From Stentor roeselii (Eukaryota > Ciliophora > Heterotrichea > Heterotrichida > Stentoridae), in NCBI GenBank assembly GCA_006503475.1, contig RSEH01000086.1, positions 62,001 to 126,000 of the forward strand: 64,000 bases of DNA. Reading direction: 5' to 3'. A model generated the notes under the pieces. The model did no database searches. It saw nothing but the letters and a program-made list of their open reading frames with translations, and was not told the origin of the DNA. The position numbers and the translations under genes were made by a program. Within the stretch, counting starts at the first letter, position 1. Each line of letters opens with the position of its first letter. Below, piece by piece: positions 9,972 to 19,589 of the stretch.

Positions 9972-11024
9972 CTACTCAGAGCATCTACCTTTACGTCTAT
10001 TGCATCCAGGCAAAAGACTGACAGCCTTGAAAGGAAGCAACACAACAACCACTACAAAAACAAACAAAACATTAAACCTTCCCTTATCTCCAGACTCAAG
10101 ACAACAAGATTCAATCAAAGTTTCTTTCTGATTTTTTTCATTCAAATTCATATTTTTTCCATCATCCTGCCTGCAATCTCTTGTATCATATCTAAAAATT
10201 CCCTCATCCCTGTTCCCAATAAAATTTTCTCCCCCTTGAGTTTCACAAAGTTCGACATCAACAATAAACTTATTCTCATCCTCCTTTTCACGCTTTTCAT
10301 CTTTTCCATCGTTTTGATTCCTTTCATCTTTTTCACTCTTTTCATATTCTTCATCCTTTTCATTCTTTTCACTTTCTTCATCCTTTTCATCATTTTCATT
10401 CTTTTCACTCTTTTCATCCTTTTCACTTTCTTCATCCTTTTCATCATTTTCATTCTTTTCACTCTTTTCATCCTTTTCACTCTCTTCATCCTCTTCACTC
10501 TCTTCACTCCTGCTATTCGAAGTAAACGACTCAGACTTGACAAGACTTCCATTCAACCGATTCGTACTTTCAAACGACAAACTTCTTGAAATTGTCTTTT
10601 CCTGGCTAACCTCAATACTTTCAACCTGGTCAATTTTAAGTCCATGGCAGATTTTGCATCCAAGTCCTGAACTGCTTTGAAAGAAGCAAGACGAGCACAA
10701 GACATGTCCACAGTCATGTTTTTGAAGTACTTCAGAACTATTAAAGCAACTTTCACATTTAAAGCAACTTGGACAGCAGAAGTTTTTCTGTTTGCAGTCT
10801 TGACAGAGAACTTTGCAGCAACTGGATGACAGGTCTTTGTTTTCTTTTAAGCAGACTTTGCAGGTTTTGAACTCGAGGATGGGAATGAGTGAGTCGCAGT
10901 GCTTGCAGGAAGCCATTGTGCTTGATTGGACTAGGTGAGATGAGCAGACGCCGTGGAGTTGGGCGTAGTTTACTTTGCAGGTTTGGGATTCGGAGCAGAA
11001 CATACAAATCTTGTGGCAGTCCAT
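9972..11024 (-). CDS. RING-finger membrane protein with acidic repeats (probable E3 ligase)
   Basis: 350 residues. The first ~130 residues are Cys-rich, with several CxxC pairs, and end in a canonical C3HC4 RING: C90-x2-C93-x11-C105-x-H107-x2-C110-x2-C113-x9-C123-x2-C126. A low-complexity Glu/Lys/Asp/Ser segment follows, containing an 18-residue repeat. Near the C-terminus a hydrophobic stretch (NVLFVFVVVVVLLPF) could anchor the protein in a membrane, followed by a basic tail. RING proteins recruit E2 enzymes for ubiquitin transfer, so I infer a membrane-bound E3. Substrate and compartment are unknown. It lies 100 bp upstream of the cyclase gene on the same strand, without evidence of a shared transcript. 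Confidence 0.75.
   Translation of the reverse strand: MDCHKICMFCSESQTCKVNYAQLHGVCSSHLVQSSTMASCKHCDSLIPILEFKTCKVCLKENKDLSSSCCKVLCQDCKQKNFCCPSCFKCESCFNSSEVLQKHDCGHVLCSSCFFQSSSGLGCKICHGLKIDQVESIEVSQEKTISRSLSFESTNRLNGSLVKSESFTSNSRSEESEEDEESEKDEKSEKNENDEKDEESEKDEKSEKNENDEKDEESEKNEKDEEYEKSEKDERNQNDGKDEKREKEDENKFIVDVELCETQGGENFIGNRDEGIFRYDTRDCRQDDGKNMNLNEKNQKETLIESCCLESGDKGRFNVLFVFVVVVVLLPFKAVSLLPGCNRRKGRCSE
10285..10505 (-). repeat. 54-bp coding tandem repeat (18-residue acidic repeat)
   Basis: A Glu/Lys/Asp/Ser/Asn-coding purine-rich tract of the minus strand. The block reading KNENDEKDEESEKDEKSE recurs with a 54-bp period; for example, the same 30-mer starts at 10387 and 10441. Two near-perfect copies are flanked by decayed ones. 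This is a likely site of copy-number variation between strains. Confidence 0.75.
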
Positions 11025-11276
11025 TGGTTTGTAATGGATGAATGTGAATGATTGTGATGAATTTGAATGATTTAGAGGGTTTATTGAAGGATTAGTTATA
11101 AGGAATATTAAATTGTTTAAATGATTTTTTTGAAGAATTTTAAATGATTTTTCTTTGAATAATGTGATATTTTTGGAAGTTTATATTTGAGTGAAACTAA
11201 AGTCAGGGTAATTAAAAAAATAAGGTAAGAAGTAAACTAATAGTCAGTTTACTTACAATAATTAAAACATTCTAAA

Positions 11277-13139
11277 TTACACTCCGACTTTATTTATTTT
11301 CAAAGGTTCCAACTTCCTCTTAGGAGTTTTTGTGTACTGCTGCAAAAATTCCGAGTACTCCGGCAAAGCCTCATCAAACGAAAACGAAACCCTTGTGGAA
11401 AAAAAGTTACTATTATTTTGCTCACTTTCATCTTTCACCTTTTCTTTATTCTTAAAGCTAAGTAAAACAGGAACTTTTCTATGATTTTCTTTTTTTTCAG
11501 GTTGTTCAGGAATTTCAAGTAAAATATTACTTCTAAACTTTTTACTGGGCAAGACAAGTTTTTCAGCAGTTTTAGTTTCAGTGCTATGAGAGCGACTTGA
11601 AGGGTTTCCCATAGTTTTTTGTATAAAAGCAGCAGTAGGTGCCATCAAGGTGCTATTATTTCTAACTTTCCCCTGTCCCAAAGAGTTTTCTTCCTCATAA
11701 AACAAGTCACTGGGGTCAATATGAGAGTTTTGAAAAGCCTGAGTTTCTTTCATGTAAGACCCAGGGACATAAGGTTTTCTTTTAACAGCAAGTCCTTCAA
11801 ATTTCTCTCGAATCGGCGGAATGGTGAAGATATTCTGTTTAAAAGAACTTAGAGAAAGGGGAAAATCAGGTTCATTCCCAGAAAGTGTTTTAAGATAAGG
11901 TAAAAGACGAGTTTCATCTTTAGTCCTAACATTGTACGAGATTCGCCCTAATGAAACTTTAACCTTTCTTTCTTCTTCTAGTTTTTTTAATAATTCTTCA
12001 CGAATTCGAGCTTCTTTTTCTGTTGTCGTCGTTATTATTGACTCTTGTGAACCACTTGGTATCAGAAGGGACTGAGAAGGGGTTCGAAGGTGAGACGGGT
12101 CTTCTGGGTCTTTCGACTTTGGACTCTCGGGTTGAGACTTGTCGCGATTTTCAGAGTTTTCGTTCATTGGGGACTTGAAATAGTCGGATTCGATGTTGGA
12201 AAAATGGACCCGGGGACTTGCTGATGGACTTTTTGAGGCTTCTGGGTTTAGTGAAGGAGATTCTGACTTTTTTATGATGATTTCAGGCTTTTTTTCAACT
12301 TCTGCTGGCTTTTTAGTTGGGAGTTTTGAGTCGGTTTCGAAAATGATGGTGTTTCTTCTGTTGATTTTTCTTTGCGGCACTTTCAAGTTCCTTTTAAACT
12401 TCCTGATACGTAATCTAACGATTTTCCAGGTGATTTTTTCCCTGGCAAAGACTTTTTTAATACTAAGAATTGCAAGTTTTCTCTTAATTTTCATCAATTT
12501 CTTACATTTTATTTTCTCAAACTTCAAAAAATTGACAAAATTCACAGAATACAAATTTCTAAGAGTTTCTCGAATCTTCTTAAAAGTTTCCTGTTCTTTC
12601 AATTCAAGAACTCGAATATAAGTAGCTTTAATCCTAAGGATTTTCTTATAAAACAAGCATTTTCGATAAGCTTTTTGAATGACTTTAGCAGCGAATTCCG
12701 GTAGTTTGCCAAGACAGTACATGTACTGGTCTCGATTCGCTAAAACCTCATCAACCATCGCGTTCATCTTTTCTTTTTTCATGTCATGCCAGATGTCATC
12801 GATTTGTCTTCTGAGGAGAAAACCTCTGACATGTTTTTGAATAATCACAGCAGCTTTGTTATGTTTTTTTGAAGTCTCTTCAGATTCCTGGAGTTTTGAC
12901 TGGTAATTGGCTTTCGTTGCTTTTAAAGTTGAGAGACGGGCTCTTAAGGACTGGTGGTGTTCCTTTGAGGTTGAAATTTTAGTGATTTTTCTTTGGAGGT
13001 TCTGAATGTGGGTCTTTTGAAGCGTTGAAAGCTTTTGGGTTTTTGCCAGTGAAGTGTCTTGGTATTGAGACTTTTGTGAGGAGGTGAAGGTGAAGGAAAG
13101 GCCGTGGGTTTTTCGTAAGTTGCTACGGAGAGAGTCCAT
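11277..13139 (-). CDS. IQ-motif (calmodulin-binding) protein
   Basis: 620 residues. Two IQ motifs are clear: AAVIIQKHVRGFLLRRQ at about 96-112 and AAKVIQKAYRKCLFYKK at about 149-166. They are preceded by a predicted coiled coil (about 40-95) and followed by a strongly basic helical stretch to about residue 270. The C-terminal half is Ser/Pro/Glu-rich and probably disordered, apart from short segments. IQ motifs bind calmodulin or centrin-type EF-hand proteins, so a cytoskeletal or basal-body role is plausible. No specific orthologue is recognised. Confidence 0.8.
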   Translation of the reverse strand: MDSLRSNLRKTHGLSFTFTSSQKSQYQDTSLAKTQKLSTLQKTHIQNLQRKITKISTSKEHHQSLRARLSTLKATKANYQSKLQESEETSKKHNKAAVIIQKHVRGFLLRRQIDDIWHDMKKEKMNAMVDEVLANRDQYMYCLGKLPEFAAKVIQKAYRKCLFYKKILRIKATYIRVLELKEQETFKKIRETLRNLYSVNFVNFLKFEKIKCKKLMKIKRKLAILSIKKVFAREKITWKIVRLRIRKFKRNLKVPQRKINRRNTIIFETDSKLPTKKPAEVEKKPEIIIKKSESPSLNPEASKSPSASPRVHFSNIESDYFKSPMNENSENRDKSQPESPKSKDPEDPSHLRTPSQSLLIPSGSQESIITTTTEKEARIREELLKKLEEERKVKVSLGRISYNVRTKDETRLLPYLKTLSGNEPDFPLSLSSFKQNIFTIPPIREKFEGLAVKRKPYVPGSYMKETQAFQNSHIDPSDLFYEEENSLGQGKVRNNSTLMAPTAAFIQKTMGNPSSRSHSTETKTAEKLVLPSKKFRSNILLEIPEQPEKKENHRKVPVLLSFKNKEKVKDESEQNNSNFFSTRVSFSFDEALPEYSEFLQQYTKTPKRKLEPLKINKVGV

Positions 13140-13627
13140 TTATTAGCTTTTTTTAAGTATTGTTGGGGTATCAGGGTTTCGGTTTTGGATTGTGAATTTT
13201 GGTGGATTGGGGTTTTGGGTAGTTGGAGATAAGAATTTTTTTATTATTTGAGTTTTATAGAGTATTTGGTGATATGCAGAGCTTGAATAGCAAGTACCGA
13301 ATTAATCTGTAAATAATAGACAGAATTTATTTAACTAAAATCCTATCGTCTTAATCTTTTTCATACCAAGAATTTAATATTTTGTTGAAGATTGCAACAA
13401 ACCAAAAAGATGGTCAATTGAAAGTATATTCACTTTCCATCAACCTGAACTAAAAATACAAAGAACTTAAACATATATCCAAATTAATCACAAAACATTC
13501 CAAGATAAAACCACTTCAAAACTAAAACTTAAAAAATCCAATCTCATCATGATCTAAACCTTCATCCTCCAAGCTACTAATCACACTTACACTAATATCC
13601 ATATATAATTAAGCGGGAATCCGAGAA
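13140..13627. other. Intergenic spacer between divergent genes
   Basis: About 490 bp between the starts of two divergent genes, presumably containing both promoters. I see no specific element. Confidence 0.5.
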
Positions 13628-13984
13628 ATGAACCTAAGACTTATGATCATGTCATCTTTAGCTATTATTTTGTTTACCTTCTGCTACAAATTCGAAGAGC
13701 ACAGCAATCAAGAAAGCTTAATTTTGGTCTTTCAGTCAATTAGTGCCTCAAACTCAATCGTTTACTATATTGCATGTTCTTGTGCTATCATAATCGTTGC
13801 AGATTTTTTAAAACAACAGTTTGACGGGTTTTGTGAAAGGAAAAAGTTCTATGCTCAGAGGATTTCACTTCAGGAATATGAATATCAAAAAAATACCTTC
13901 ACGAAAATAAAAGTAAATGAACTTTTGGCTTCTCAAGCTTTTCAGGAGTACCAACAGAGGAATGGAATAAACGGCTTCAATTGA
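13628..13984 (+). CDS. Small two-helix membrane protein, unknown
   Basis: 118 residues with two hydrophobic segments (about 4-19 and 41-60) and a charged C-terminal half that looks helical (ERKKFYAQRISLQEYEYQKN). It ends in TGA, the only TGA stop I find in the window, followed two codons later by TAA. I recognise no family. Its helical C-terminus and lack of low-complexity content suggest a real gene, but there is no independent support. Confidence 0.5.
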   Translation: MNLRLMIMSSLAIILFTFCYKFEEHSNQESLILVFQSISASNSIVYYIACSCAIIIVADFLKQQFDGFCERKKFYAQRISLQEYEYQKNTFTKIKVNELLASQAFQEYQQRNGINGFN

Positions 13985-14162
13985 GATTAATTGATTAGGT
14001 TAGGCAGTTTAAATTAGAATAAAGGATAAGAAATTAAACAATAGAATTTTTAAATCATTTAAATAAGGAGAGAAGTCTTTATTAAAGACTTTCTTGTTTT
14101 TTAGTTAACTTTAACTCTAATTGAATCAGTACTAAGAAATCGTCTGGTAATTTCACAGTTAT

Positions 14163-14393
14163 GTTCAAAACAGTCATTCTAATACTATCAAAGTTTATAA
14201 TGTTCAAAACAATCATTCAATACTATTAAAGTTTATACTGTTCAAAACAATCATTCAATACTATTAAAGTTTATACATCTATCTTCAAAACAGTCATTCA
14301 ATACTATTAAAGTTTATACATCTATCTTCAAAACAGTCATTCTAATACTATTAAATTTTATACAGTTATCTTCAAAACAATCATTCATAAATC
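14163..14393. repeat. ~38-44 bp tandem repeat, about 5.5 copies
   Basis: Units start at 14163, 14202, 14240, 14284, 14327 and 14371. Each begins with TTCAAAACARTCATTC and ends in a TTTATA run, with short insertions between copies. The repeats are noncoding and lie 290-520 bp upstream of the exchanger start. Confidence 0.85.
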
Positions 14394-14473
14394 AAATATT
14401 CAATCTACTTATCTTTAATCTCTTCAAAATAAACAATACTTCTGAAACCTCAACCATACTCAAACATCCAAAA

Positions 14474-14683
14474 AATCCTTATTCCTATAATCTAAATTTA
14501 CTCAATCCTTATTCCTATAATCTAAACTTACTTAACATTCCTCAATCAGGATATAATCTAAACAATCCTTATTCCTATAATCTAAACTTACTCAATCCTT
14601 ATTCCTATAATCTAAACTTACTCAATCCTTATTCCTATAATCTAAACTTACTCAACATTCCTCAATCAGATTATAATCTAAAC
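14474..14683. repeat. 30-bp tandem repeat, seven units, abutting a start codon
   Basis: Seven exact 30-bp units start at 14474, 14504, 14534, 14564, 14594, 14624 and 14654. Two versions alternate as A A B A A A B. A begins AATCCTTATTCCTATAATC; B begins AACATTCCTCAATCAG. The array ends one base before the ATG at 14685, so it occupies the whole proximal promoter or 5' UTR of the exchanger gene. Confidence 0.9.
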
Positions 14684-14684
14684 A

Positions 14685-17609
14685 ATGGCCGGTGCATCTA
14701 TGTCAGTTCAAATAATCCTTTTCTGTTTCCTATCCCTACTGCTGATAATAATTTCCTACGAGCTAAAAAAAAGATACAAGGTGCCTCTCCTTCCATGTTT
14801 AGTAGTAATCGGGCTTTTATTCCGCTTAGCCTCAATATACATATTCAACCAATCAGCGATGATTCACACAATCGACACGATGTCAACCGAAGTGATAAAA
14901 TTTTCAATGCTTCCCGCGATCTTATTCCACGCCGCTTTCTTTTTCGACTGGTACTCCTTCAAGAAAGAAATCGTCCAGACAACAACAATGGCAACGACGA
15001 TAGTCTGCATGACCTCAGTGTTGACAGGAGTGACTTTCAAGTACATCTTGCTTTATGACTTCTCCCTCGATGAGAGCTTCTTGTTAGGAGTCATTCTGAA
15101 TGCGACTGACTATGTAAGTGTGAAATCATTATTCAAAGAAACAGCAATAAGTGACAGAGTTGAAGCCTTGTTGAAAGGAGAAACTCTTTTAAATGCTGCA
15201 ACAGTTTTAGTCATGTTTCAGGTGTTAAAAGAAGTGATTTTAGACCAGGTCAGCTCTGGAATGATTGTTGGGTTATCTGTTAGATTAATTGTTGTCGGGT
15301 TTGCGATGGGAATCGGATTCGCTTATACGATGGGTGTTATTTTAAAGCGATTTGTGAATGACTTTATCCAAGAAACGAACACGACAATAGTTTTTACTTA
15401 TCTGTTGTTTTGGATCTGTGAGTTTGAGAAGGTTAAAGCATCAGGAGGCGTCGCGATGGTGGTTTCTGGACTTTACATGTCGTATCACGGGAAGACCTTC
15501 CTCAGCCCGTCAATCACGAAGAAGTTGCACAATACTTGGAATATTTTCGTGAATAACATCGAGTGTCTTATTTTCATCATCGCTGGAGTCTACCTCGGTC
15601 GATTCGCCCTTAGCAATGAAGAAATGACTGGGAAAGACCTGGGAATGAGTATAGTCCTTTTCATTTTTCTTCATCTTATCCGTGGTACTTGCCTCTTGCT
15701 GCACTTTCCAGTCTTCAAGTACCTCGGAACAAGTCTTTCCCTTCAAGAAATCCTGGTCCTTACCTTCGCAGGCATAAAAGGCGCGATTTCCTTAGCACTG
15801 GCTTTAATGGTCTTTAATGATAACTCTTTCAACCTGCCCTTTAGAACAAATTTACTTTTCATGGTGATCCTTATTTCAATCCAGTCGATTATTGTTGACT
15901 CTTACTGCACGAAACTCTTGGCGAAAAAATTGAATCTTGGAACTATTTCAGATATTCAAGAAAATATCCTGCTTGGAGTTACTACGAAAATTCTTGAAGA
16001 AACTTCTGATATTATAGAAAAAGTTAGAAATGATAAAGATTTTGGACTTGTTAAATGGGATGATGTTCTTGCTTTAGCTGGACCTAAAATGCTTTTAAAG
16101 GAAGTTATGCAGAAGTCTACTGTTGGTCGGAGGATTTTAATTGAAAATGCTGAAGAAAGTACGGAAAAATTGATACATATTTACAATAAACAGTTTCAGA
16201 TTGATGATAGTCTTTATTCTGTTGAGTTAAGAAGAAGGTTTTACTCGACTTTAAAAGGAATTTACTGGAAAAGTTATGAAAAAGGAGAATGTTTTGACTC
16301 GACGGTTCTTCATTTGGTTGATTATTGCGACAAGTCGCTGGATAAGGACCATGAAAAGATGAGGACTTGGGAAGGTAACCAGAAAGATATTTATAATGCG
16401 AAGAGGATCAATGCACTGAAGAAGTACACTAATTACCCACTCATTGGCAAGGTCCTCAGCAGGTTTCTTTATGATAAGATTGTGAAAGCTTATGACTTGG
16501 CGCTTACCTTCCTGCGAGCGCATTATAGTACTGAAGAAATCATGGATGCCATGGAAAAAGACCTGGAACAAGATACTTTTGAAGGAATCATGGAAGAAGC
16601 ACATTCACAGATCATTGCTTGTCATGACTTCATCAAAGAGTTTATCACGGACTCCTACCCAGACATAATCGCTGAAGTCCAAACAAAGATGACCTGTTTT
16701 TTACTCCTAAACAAGCAAAGAAAACTCGTAAACCATATTTACGAACAAGGAGTAATCAGAGAACTCGAATATGAACATCTAATCTCATCCATAACCGACA
16801 ACTTAAAACAGTTAAAATTCATGTCAAAACCTGAAGTTCCAACCTTAGAAAGCATTTTCAAGAGAAGATTTAAAAAAGTTCCTTTTGATGAAATTAAAAA
16901 GGTTCTTCCAAACGTGACTGAAAGACACTTCAAACCTGACACTATTCTTTTCCAAGAAGGTGAAAAAGTTGAAGGTGCTTATCTTTTATTTAACGGAATT
17001 GTTCATGAGTCCGGTTCCTTAGTAGAGCAAACTTTAGGTAAAGATAACATTGTAGGAGCTTTTCATTTGATTTATGGCTTTCAGGATTTTTACATGTCGA
17101 CTGCTGTGACTCAGACTGTTGTCATCGCAGCTTTTATTCCTCTTAACACTCTCAGTCAGTTGTTTATTGAAGATATTTATAAAGAGTCAACAAAACAGTT
17201 CGTTTTGTTTCACAAGGAAAAATTCGGCCTTAAGGAAGCCTCAAATTCGCATATTGTGAAAGTTGTTGAAAATTCTTCTGTCATTCATTTGTACCCCGGG
17301 TCTCCTGTTAATTTAAGACGTGGAGCTATTGTTTTGAAAGGAAGGGTCAGGAAGGAAAAAGAGATCTTTTCGCTTATGAGACCTAGTCGAAAAATTATTG
17401 AATCTCTTGATGATGCTGTTGTTATGATCTTTCCACCGCATTTTGGAGGGATTCTTAAACAGCATCTGCATTTGAATGAAGCTTTTGCTAGCTATTTTAT
17501 TAAAGGACCTAGTAAAAAGGTGGAGTATAGAACGATTGATAGGTCGATTACTGTGGCTTCTACTTTTAAGATCAATCAGCTGGATGTTACGAAGACTAAT
17601 GAAAATTAA
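14685..17609 (+). CDS. SOS1/NHE-type cation-proton antiporter with C-terminal cNMP-binding-like domain
   Basis: 974 residues. Residues ~5-425 carry the 11-13 hydrophobic segments of a CPA1 exchanger, including LNATDYVSV and GETLLNAATVLV, equivalents of the ATDP and ND motifs. A long cytosolic region with AYDLALTFLRAH and a helical NHIYEQGVI...LEYEHLI stretch resembles plant SOS1. A cyclic-nucleotide-binding-like domain follows (about 745-845, PDTILFQEGEKVEGAYLLFNG). Its phosphate-binding cassette lacks the usual Arg, so ligand binding is doubtful. Members exchange Na+ (or K+) for H+ across the plasma membrane. Oddly, the ion-binding Asp of the ND motif is Ala (about residue 171), so transport may be altered or lost. 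The ATG sits directly after the 30-bp repeat array. An SLC9C-like identity is an alternative, but I see no separate voltage-sensor block. Confidence 0.85.
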   Translation: MAGASMSVQIILFCFLSLLLIIISYELKKRYKVPLLPCLVVIGLLFRLASIYIFNQSAMIHTIDTMSTEVIKFSMLPAILFHAAFFFDWYSFKKEIVQTTTMATTIVCMTSVLTGVTFKYILLYDFSLDESFLLGVILNATDYVSVKSLFKETAISDRVEALLKGETLLNAATVLVMFQVLKEVILDQVSSGMIVGLSVRLIVVGFAMGIGFAYTMGVILKRFVNDFIQETNTTIVFTYLLFWICEFEKVKASGGVAMVVSGLYMSYHGKTFLSPSITKKLHNTWNIFVNNIECLIFIIAGVYLGRFALSNEEMTGKDLGMSIVLFIFLHLIRGTCLLLHFPVFKYLGTSLSLQEILVLTFAGIKGAISLALALMVFNDNSFNLPFRTNLLFMVILISIQSIIVDSYCTKLLAKKLNLGTISDIQENILLGVTTKILEETSDIIEKVRNDKDFGLVKWDDVLALAGPKMLLKEVMQKSTVGRRILIENAEESTEKLIHIYNKQFQIDDSLYSVELRRRFYSTLKGIYWKSYEKGECFDSTVLHLVDYCDKSLDKDHEKMRTWEGNQKDIYNAKRINALKKYTNYPLIGKVLSRFLYDKIVKAYDLALTFLRAHYSTEEIMDAMEKDLEQDTFEGIMEEAHSQIIACHDFIKEFITDSYPDIIAEVQTKMTCFLLLNKQRKLVNHIYEQGVIRELEYEHLISSITDNLKQLKFMSKPEVPTLESIFKRRFKKVPFDEIKKVLPNVTERHFKPDTILFQEGEKVEGAYLLFNGIVHESGSLVEQTLGKDNIVGAFHLIYGFQDFYMSTAVTQTVVIAAFIPLNTLSQLFIEDIYKESTKQFVLFHKEKFGLKEASNSHIVKVVENSSVIHLYPGSPVNLRRGAIVLKGRVRKEKEIFSLMRPSRKIIESLDDAVVMIFPPHFGGILKQHLHLNEAFASYFIKGPSKKVEYRTIDRSITVASTFKINQLDVTKTNEN

Positions 17610-18403
17610 CTGGGATTAGAGTAGTTTAAGGATTAGGAAGGAATATTATTAAGTTTTTGTAAAGTTTTCAAGGTTAAAGAAATAAGATAGGTTTAATTTA
17701 TTTGAAGTGGAGGAGATAATTTTAGCTTAAATGTCTGTTGTTGGGAATTCATCATATTGATAATCATCATTTTATTTGATGGCTGAGATTAGATAGGAAA
17801 GAAATTCTAAATCTTAATTTAGATTACCCATAATGCTTCATTTAGCTCACTGTTTTTTTAAATTTACTTAGATATTTTTTACTTAATCAATCTTAAGTCG
17901 ACTTAAATTGTTGTAAATAGATATTTATCAAATCCAGTTGCATGAATGAGTTTACTCTAATAAATTTTAAATGGATAATATATAAATGCTTAAATATATT
18001 TTATGTACCAGATTTGTATGATAAAATAATCGATGTAATTTTAAATATAGATAAGTGATTAAGATACTCTCGAAAACATAATATTTCTAAAATCTCATTA
18101 AGTACCTAATTCAAACCATTCAGTAGTAAATAACAAAAATACTTAAATTTGAAACTATCTTGATAATAAATTTCATCTTATCCAAACTTTCTTCTCTCAA
18201 ATAAACCTAAAACCTCTACTTCTCTCCAATACCTATCTGTAAAATCTCCAAAAATCCAATATTAAATTCAAAAAACTCCAACATAAACTACCAAAAACCT
18301 CCACCTTAAACTAAAAAACCTTAAAAACCTCATAAAATTCGACTAAAACCATAAAATCTTCCTAAAACTCTCTATTTTTGTAACTAAAAATCCCCAAATA
18401 ATT
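17610..18403. other. AT-rich intergenic stretch
   Basis: About 790 bp between two co-directional genes. It is AT-rich with frequent stops, and no gene, RNA or repeat is recognised. Confidence 0.55.
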
Positions 18404-19354
18404 ATGGCTCAAAATCAAAATCAATCCTTTCAAGTAGTCTGGGCAAAAGTGCGAGGGTACCCATGGTGGCCAGGTGTTGTAAAATAAATTCAGATAGAAT
18501 TCCCCAGAACCCGCAAACAAAAACAATCATCCGACTCAAGCCATTTAGTTCGATTCATCGGTGAAACGACTCAGTACTATCCAAAAAGTTCAACTCTTCA
18601 CGAAAACTGCATAAAAGACTTCAGTGAATCCCCTTCACTCCACTTAAACCTGAAAAACAAAGTAAAACTCACTTAGAAGTTAACAGAAAGCGTGAACAAG
18701 GCGAATCTTTTACTAAAAAATGAATTAACCCTAAACGATTTATTCTCTCCAGACCCTTTGAAAATGATTAAAACTACTTCAAACAAGGATTTAAAAGAGA
18801 AGTTCAAAATGATTCAAGCAGCTTTAAAACTATCTCCGCCTGTCGAATCCTCTGATAGTCCAGATGACTTCCACCGTCAAGTCTCTTTCCTGGCCCATCT
18901 CAGCCAGTCTAAAATCGACGAGGTCAGCATAACAGTCGACCTTTGCGAAGCACTTTTCGAGTTAGTCAGGATGAAGGTCAGTTCAACAGTCTTACAAAAG
19001 TCAAAAATTCTTAAAGTCTTGAAAATTATTGAAAAAGTCTGTCAAAAGTCAACTTGTCCTAATGTTGGACAACTTGGAATACTCATCAAGGCTTTAAAAA
19101 AACATTATAAAGGAATTTTAAAATTTAAACAGGAATTTTGTGATGAACATGTTCAGGATCATTCTTTGAGAAGAACTGTCTTGCAAAAAACTGCGAAAAT
19201 TTTAGAGGTTAAGTCGTTTGAAAAGGAAGAAGCTCGGGAAATTGCAATTCAAGTTGAAAAAAAAATAAGAGAAAAAGATCCTTCGATGACCAGGGTGTAC
19301 AAAAAATACATCAAAAGGATGATGAAGGACTTTAGGAGGATACCTTCGGCTTAG
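18404..19354 (+). CDS. PWWP-domain chromatin protein with two 15-nt introns
   Basis: The exons are 18404-18478, 18494-18661 and 18677-19354, giving 306 residues. Exon 1 begins MAQNQNQSFQVVWAKVRGYPWWPGV, the diagnostic PWWP start; after splicing, the domain continues through HLVRFIGETTQYYPKSS. Without removal of the introns the frame hits TAA and TAG; with it, the domain is continuous. PWWP domains bind methylated histone tails plus DNA. The rest (about 100-220) is helical and could be a TFIIS-N or LEDGF-IBD-like bundle (TVDLCEALFELVRM, VLKIIEKVCQKS), though that is weak. The C-terminus is basic. I infer a nuclear chromatin reader of the LEDGF/HDGF type. Confidence 0.85.
18479..18493 (+). other. 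15-nt intron 1 of the PWWP gene
   Basis: GTAAAATAAATTCAG: GT...AG boundaries, phase 0, lying inside the PWWP domain. If retained it keeps the frame but brings in an in-frame TAA. Its length matches the 15-16 nt introns known from Stentor and other heterotrichs. Confidence 0.9.
18662..18676 (+). other. 15-nt intron 2 of the PWWP gene
   Basis: GTAAAACTCACTTAG: phase 0. Its last three bases, TAG, are both the 3' splice site and an in-frame stop if unspliced. Removal joins NLKNK to KLTES. Confidence 0.87.
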
Positions 19355-19385
19355 AAGGAATTAATATTTAAGTCTTGATTATAAT

Positions 19386-19589
19386 ATGATTAGGATTTTA
19401 GAGTTTTGTATTAAGTGCTTCAAAAAGGAGAAAAATGTGGAAGTTGTTCAGAAGGATGAAGAAAATTCGAAGGAACTTGATATTGGGAAAGGTTTTCCTG
19501 GAAGAATTGGGAAAAAAAAAAGATCTTGCATGATTGATCAGAATGGAAAGGTTAGTGAACTTTATAAACCGAGTAGGGGAAAGGTTTGA
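19386..19589 (+). CDS. Doubtful small protein with cysteine-rich N-terminus
   Basis: 67 codons starting 31 bp after the PWWP stop. It begins MIRILEFCIKCFKKEK, a hydrophobic segment with two Cys followed by basic residues, reminiscent of a palmitoylated membrane anchor. The rest is charged, ending GRIGKKKRSCMIDQNG...YKPSRGKV. It could be a genuine small gene, or chance ORF in the 3' flank of the PWWP gene. No family is recognised. Confidence 0.35.
   Translation: MIRILEFCIKCFKKEKNVEVVQKDEENSKELDIGKGFPGRIGKKKRSCMIDQNGKVSELYKPSRGKV

Larger units (their letters stand above)
13985..14684. other. Intergenic region with two tandem repeat arrays
   Basis: About 700 bp between the small membrane protein and the exchanger. 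More than half consists of the two short tandem arrays listed separately. The rest is plain AT-rich sequence. No gene is seen. Confidence 0.6.

Noticed and set aside
9939-10589. Plus-strand ORF of 216 codons over the RING gene
   Set aside because: It is the complement of the Glu/Lys/Asp repeat, giving a Phe/Ile/Leu tract with no domain. The minus-strand frame has a perfect RING.
13982-13984. TGA read as tryptophan (Blepharisma code)
   Set aside because: No in-frame TGA occurs in over 15,000 codons of long frames, and Trp is always TGG. The one TGA here fits as a stop.
14474-14683. CRISPR array
   Set aside because: The 30-bp units are directly adjacent with no unique spacers, in a eukaryotic nuclear context.
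18404-18676. Reassigned stop codons (TAA/TAG = Gln) in the PWWP gene
   Set aside because: Both stops lie inside 15-nt GT...AG segments whose removal gives a better PWWP domain, and TAA/TAG are true stops in all the other genes.
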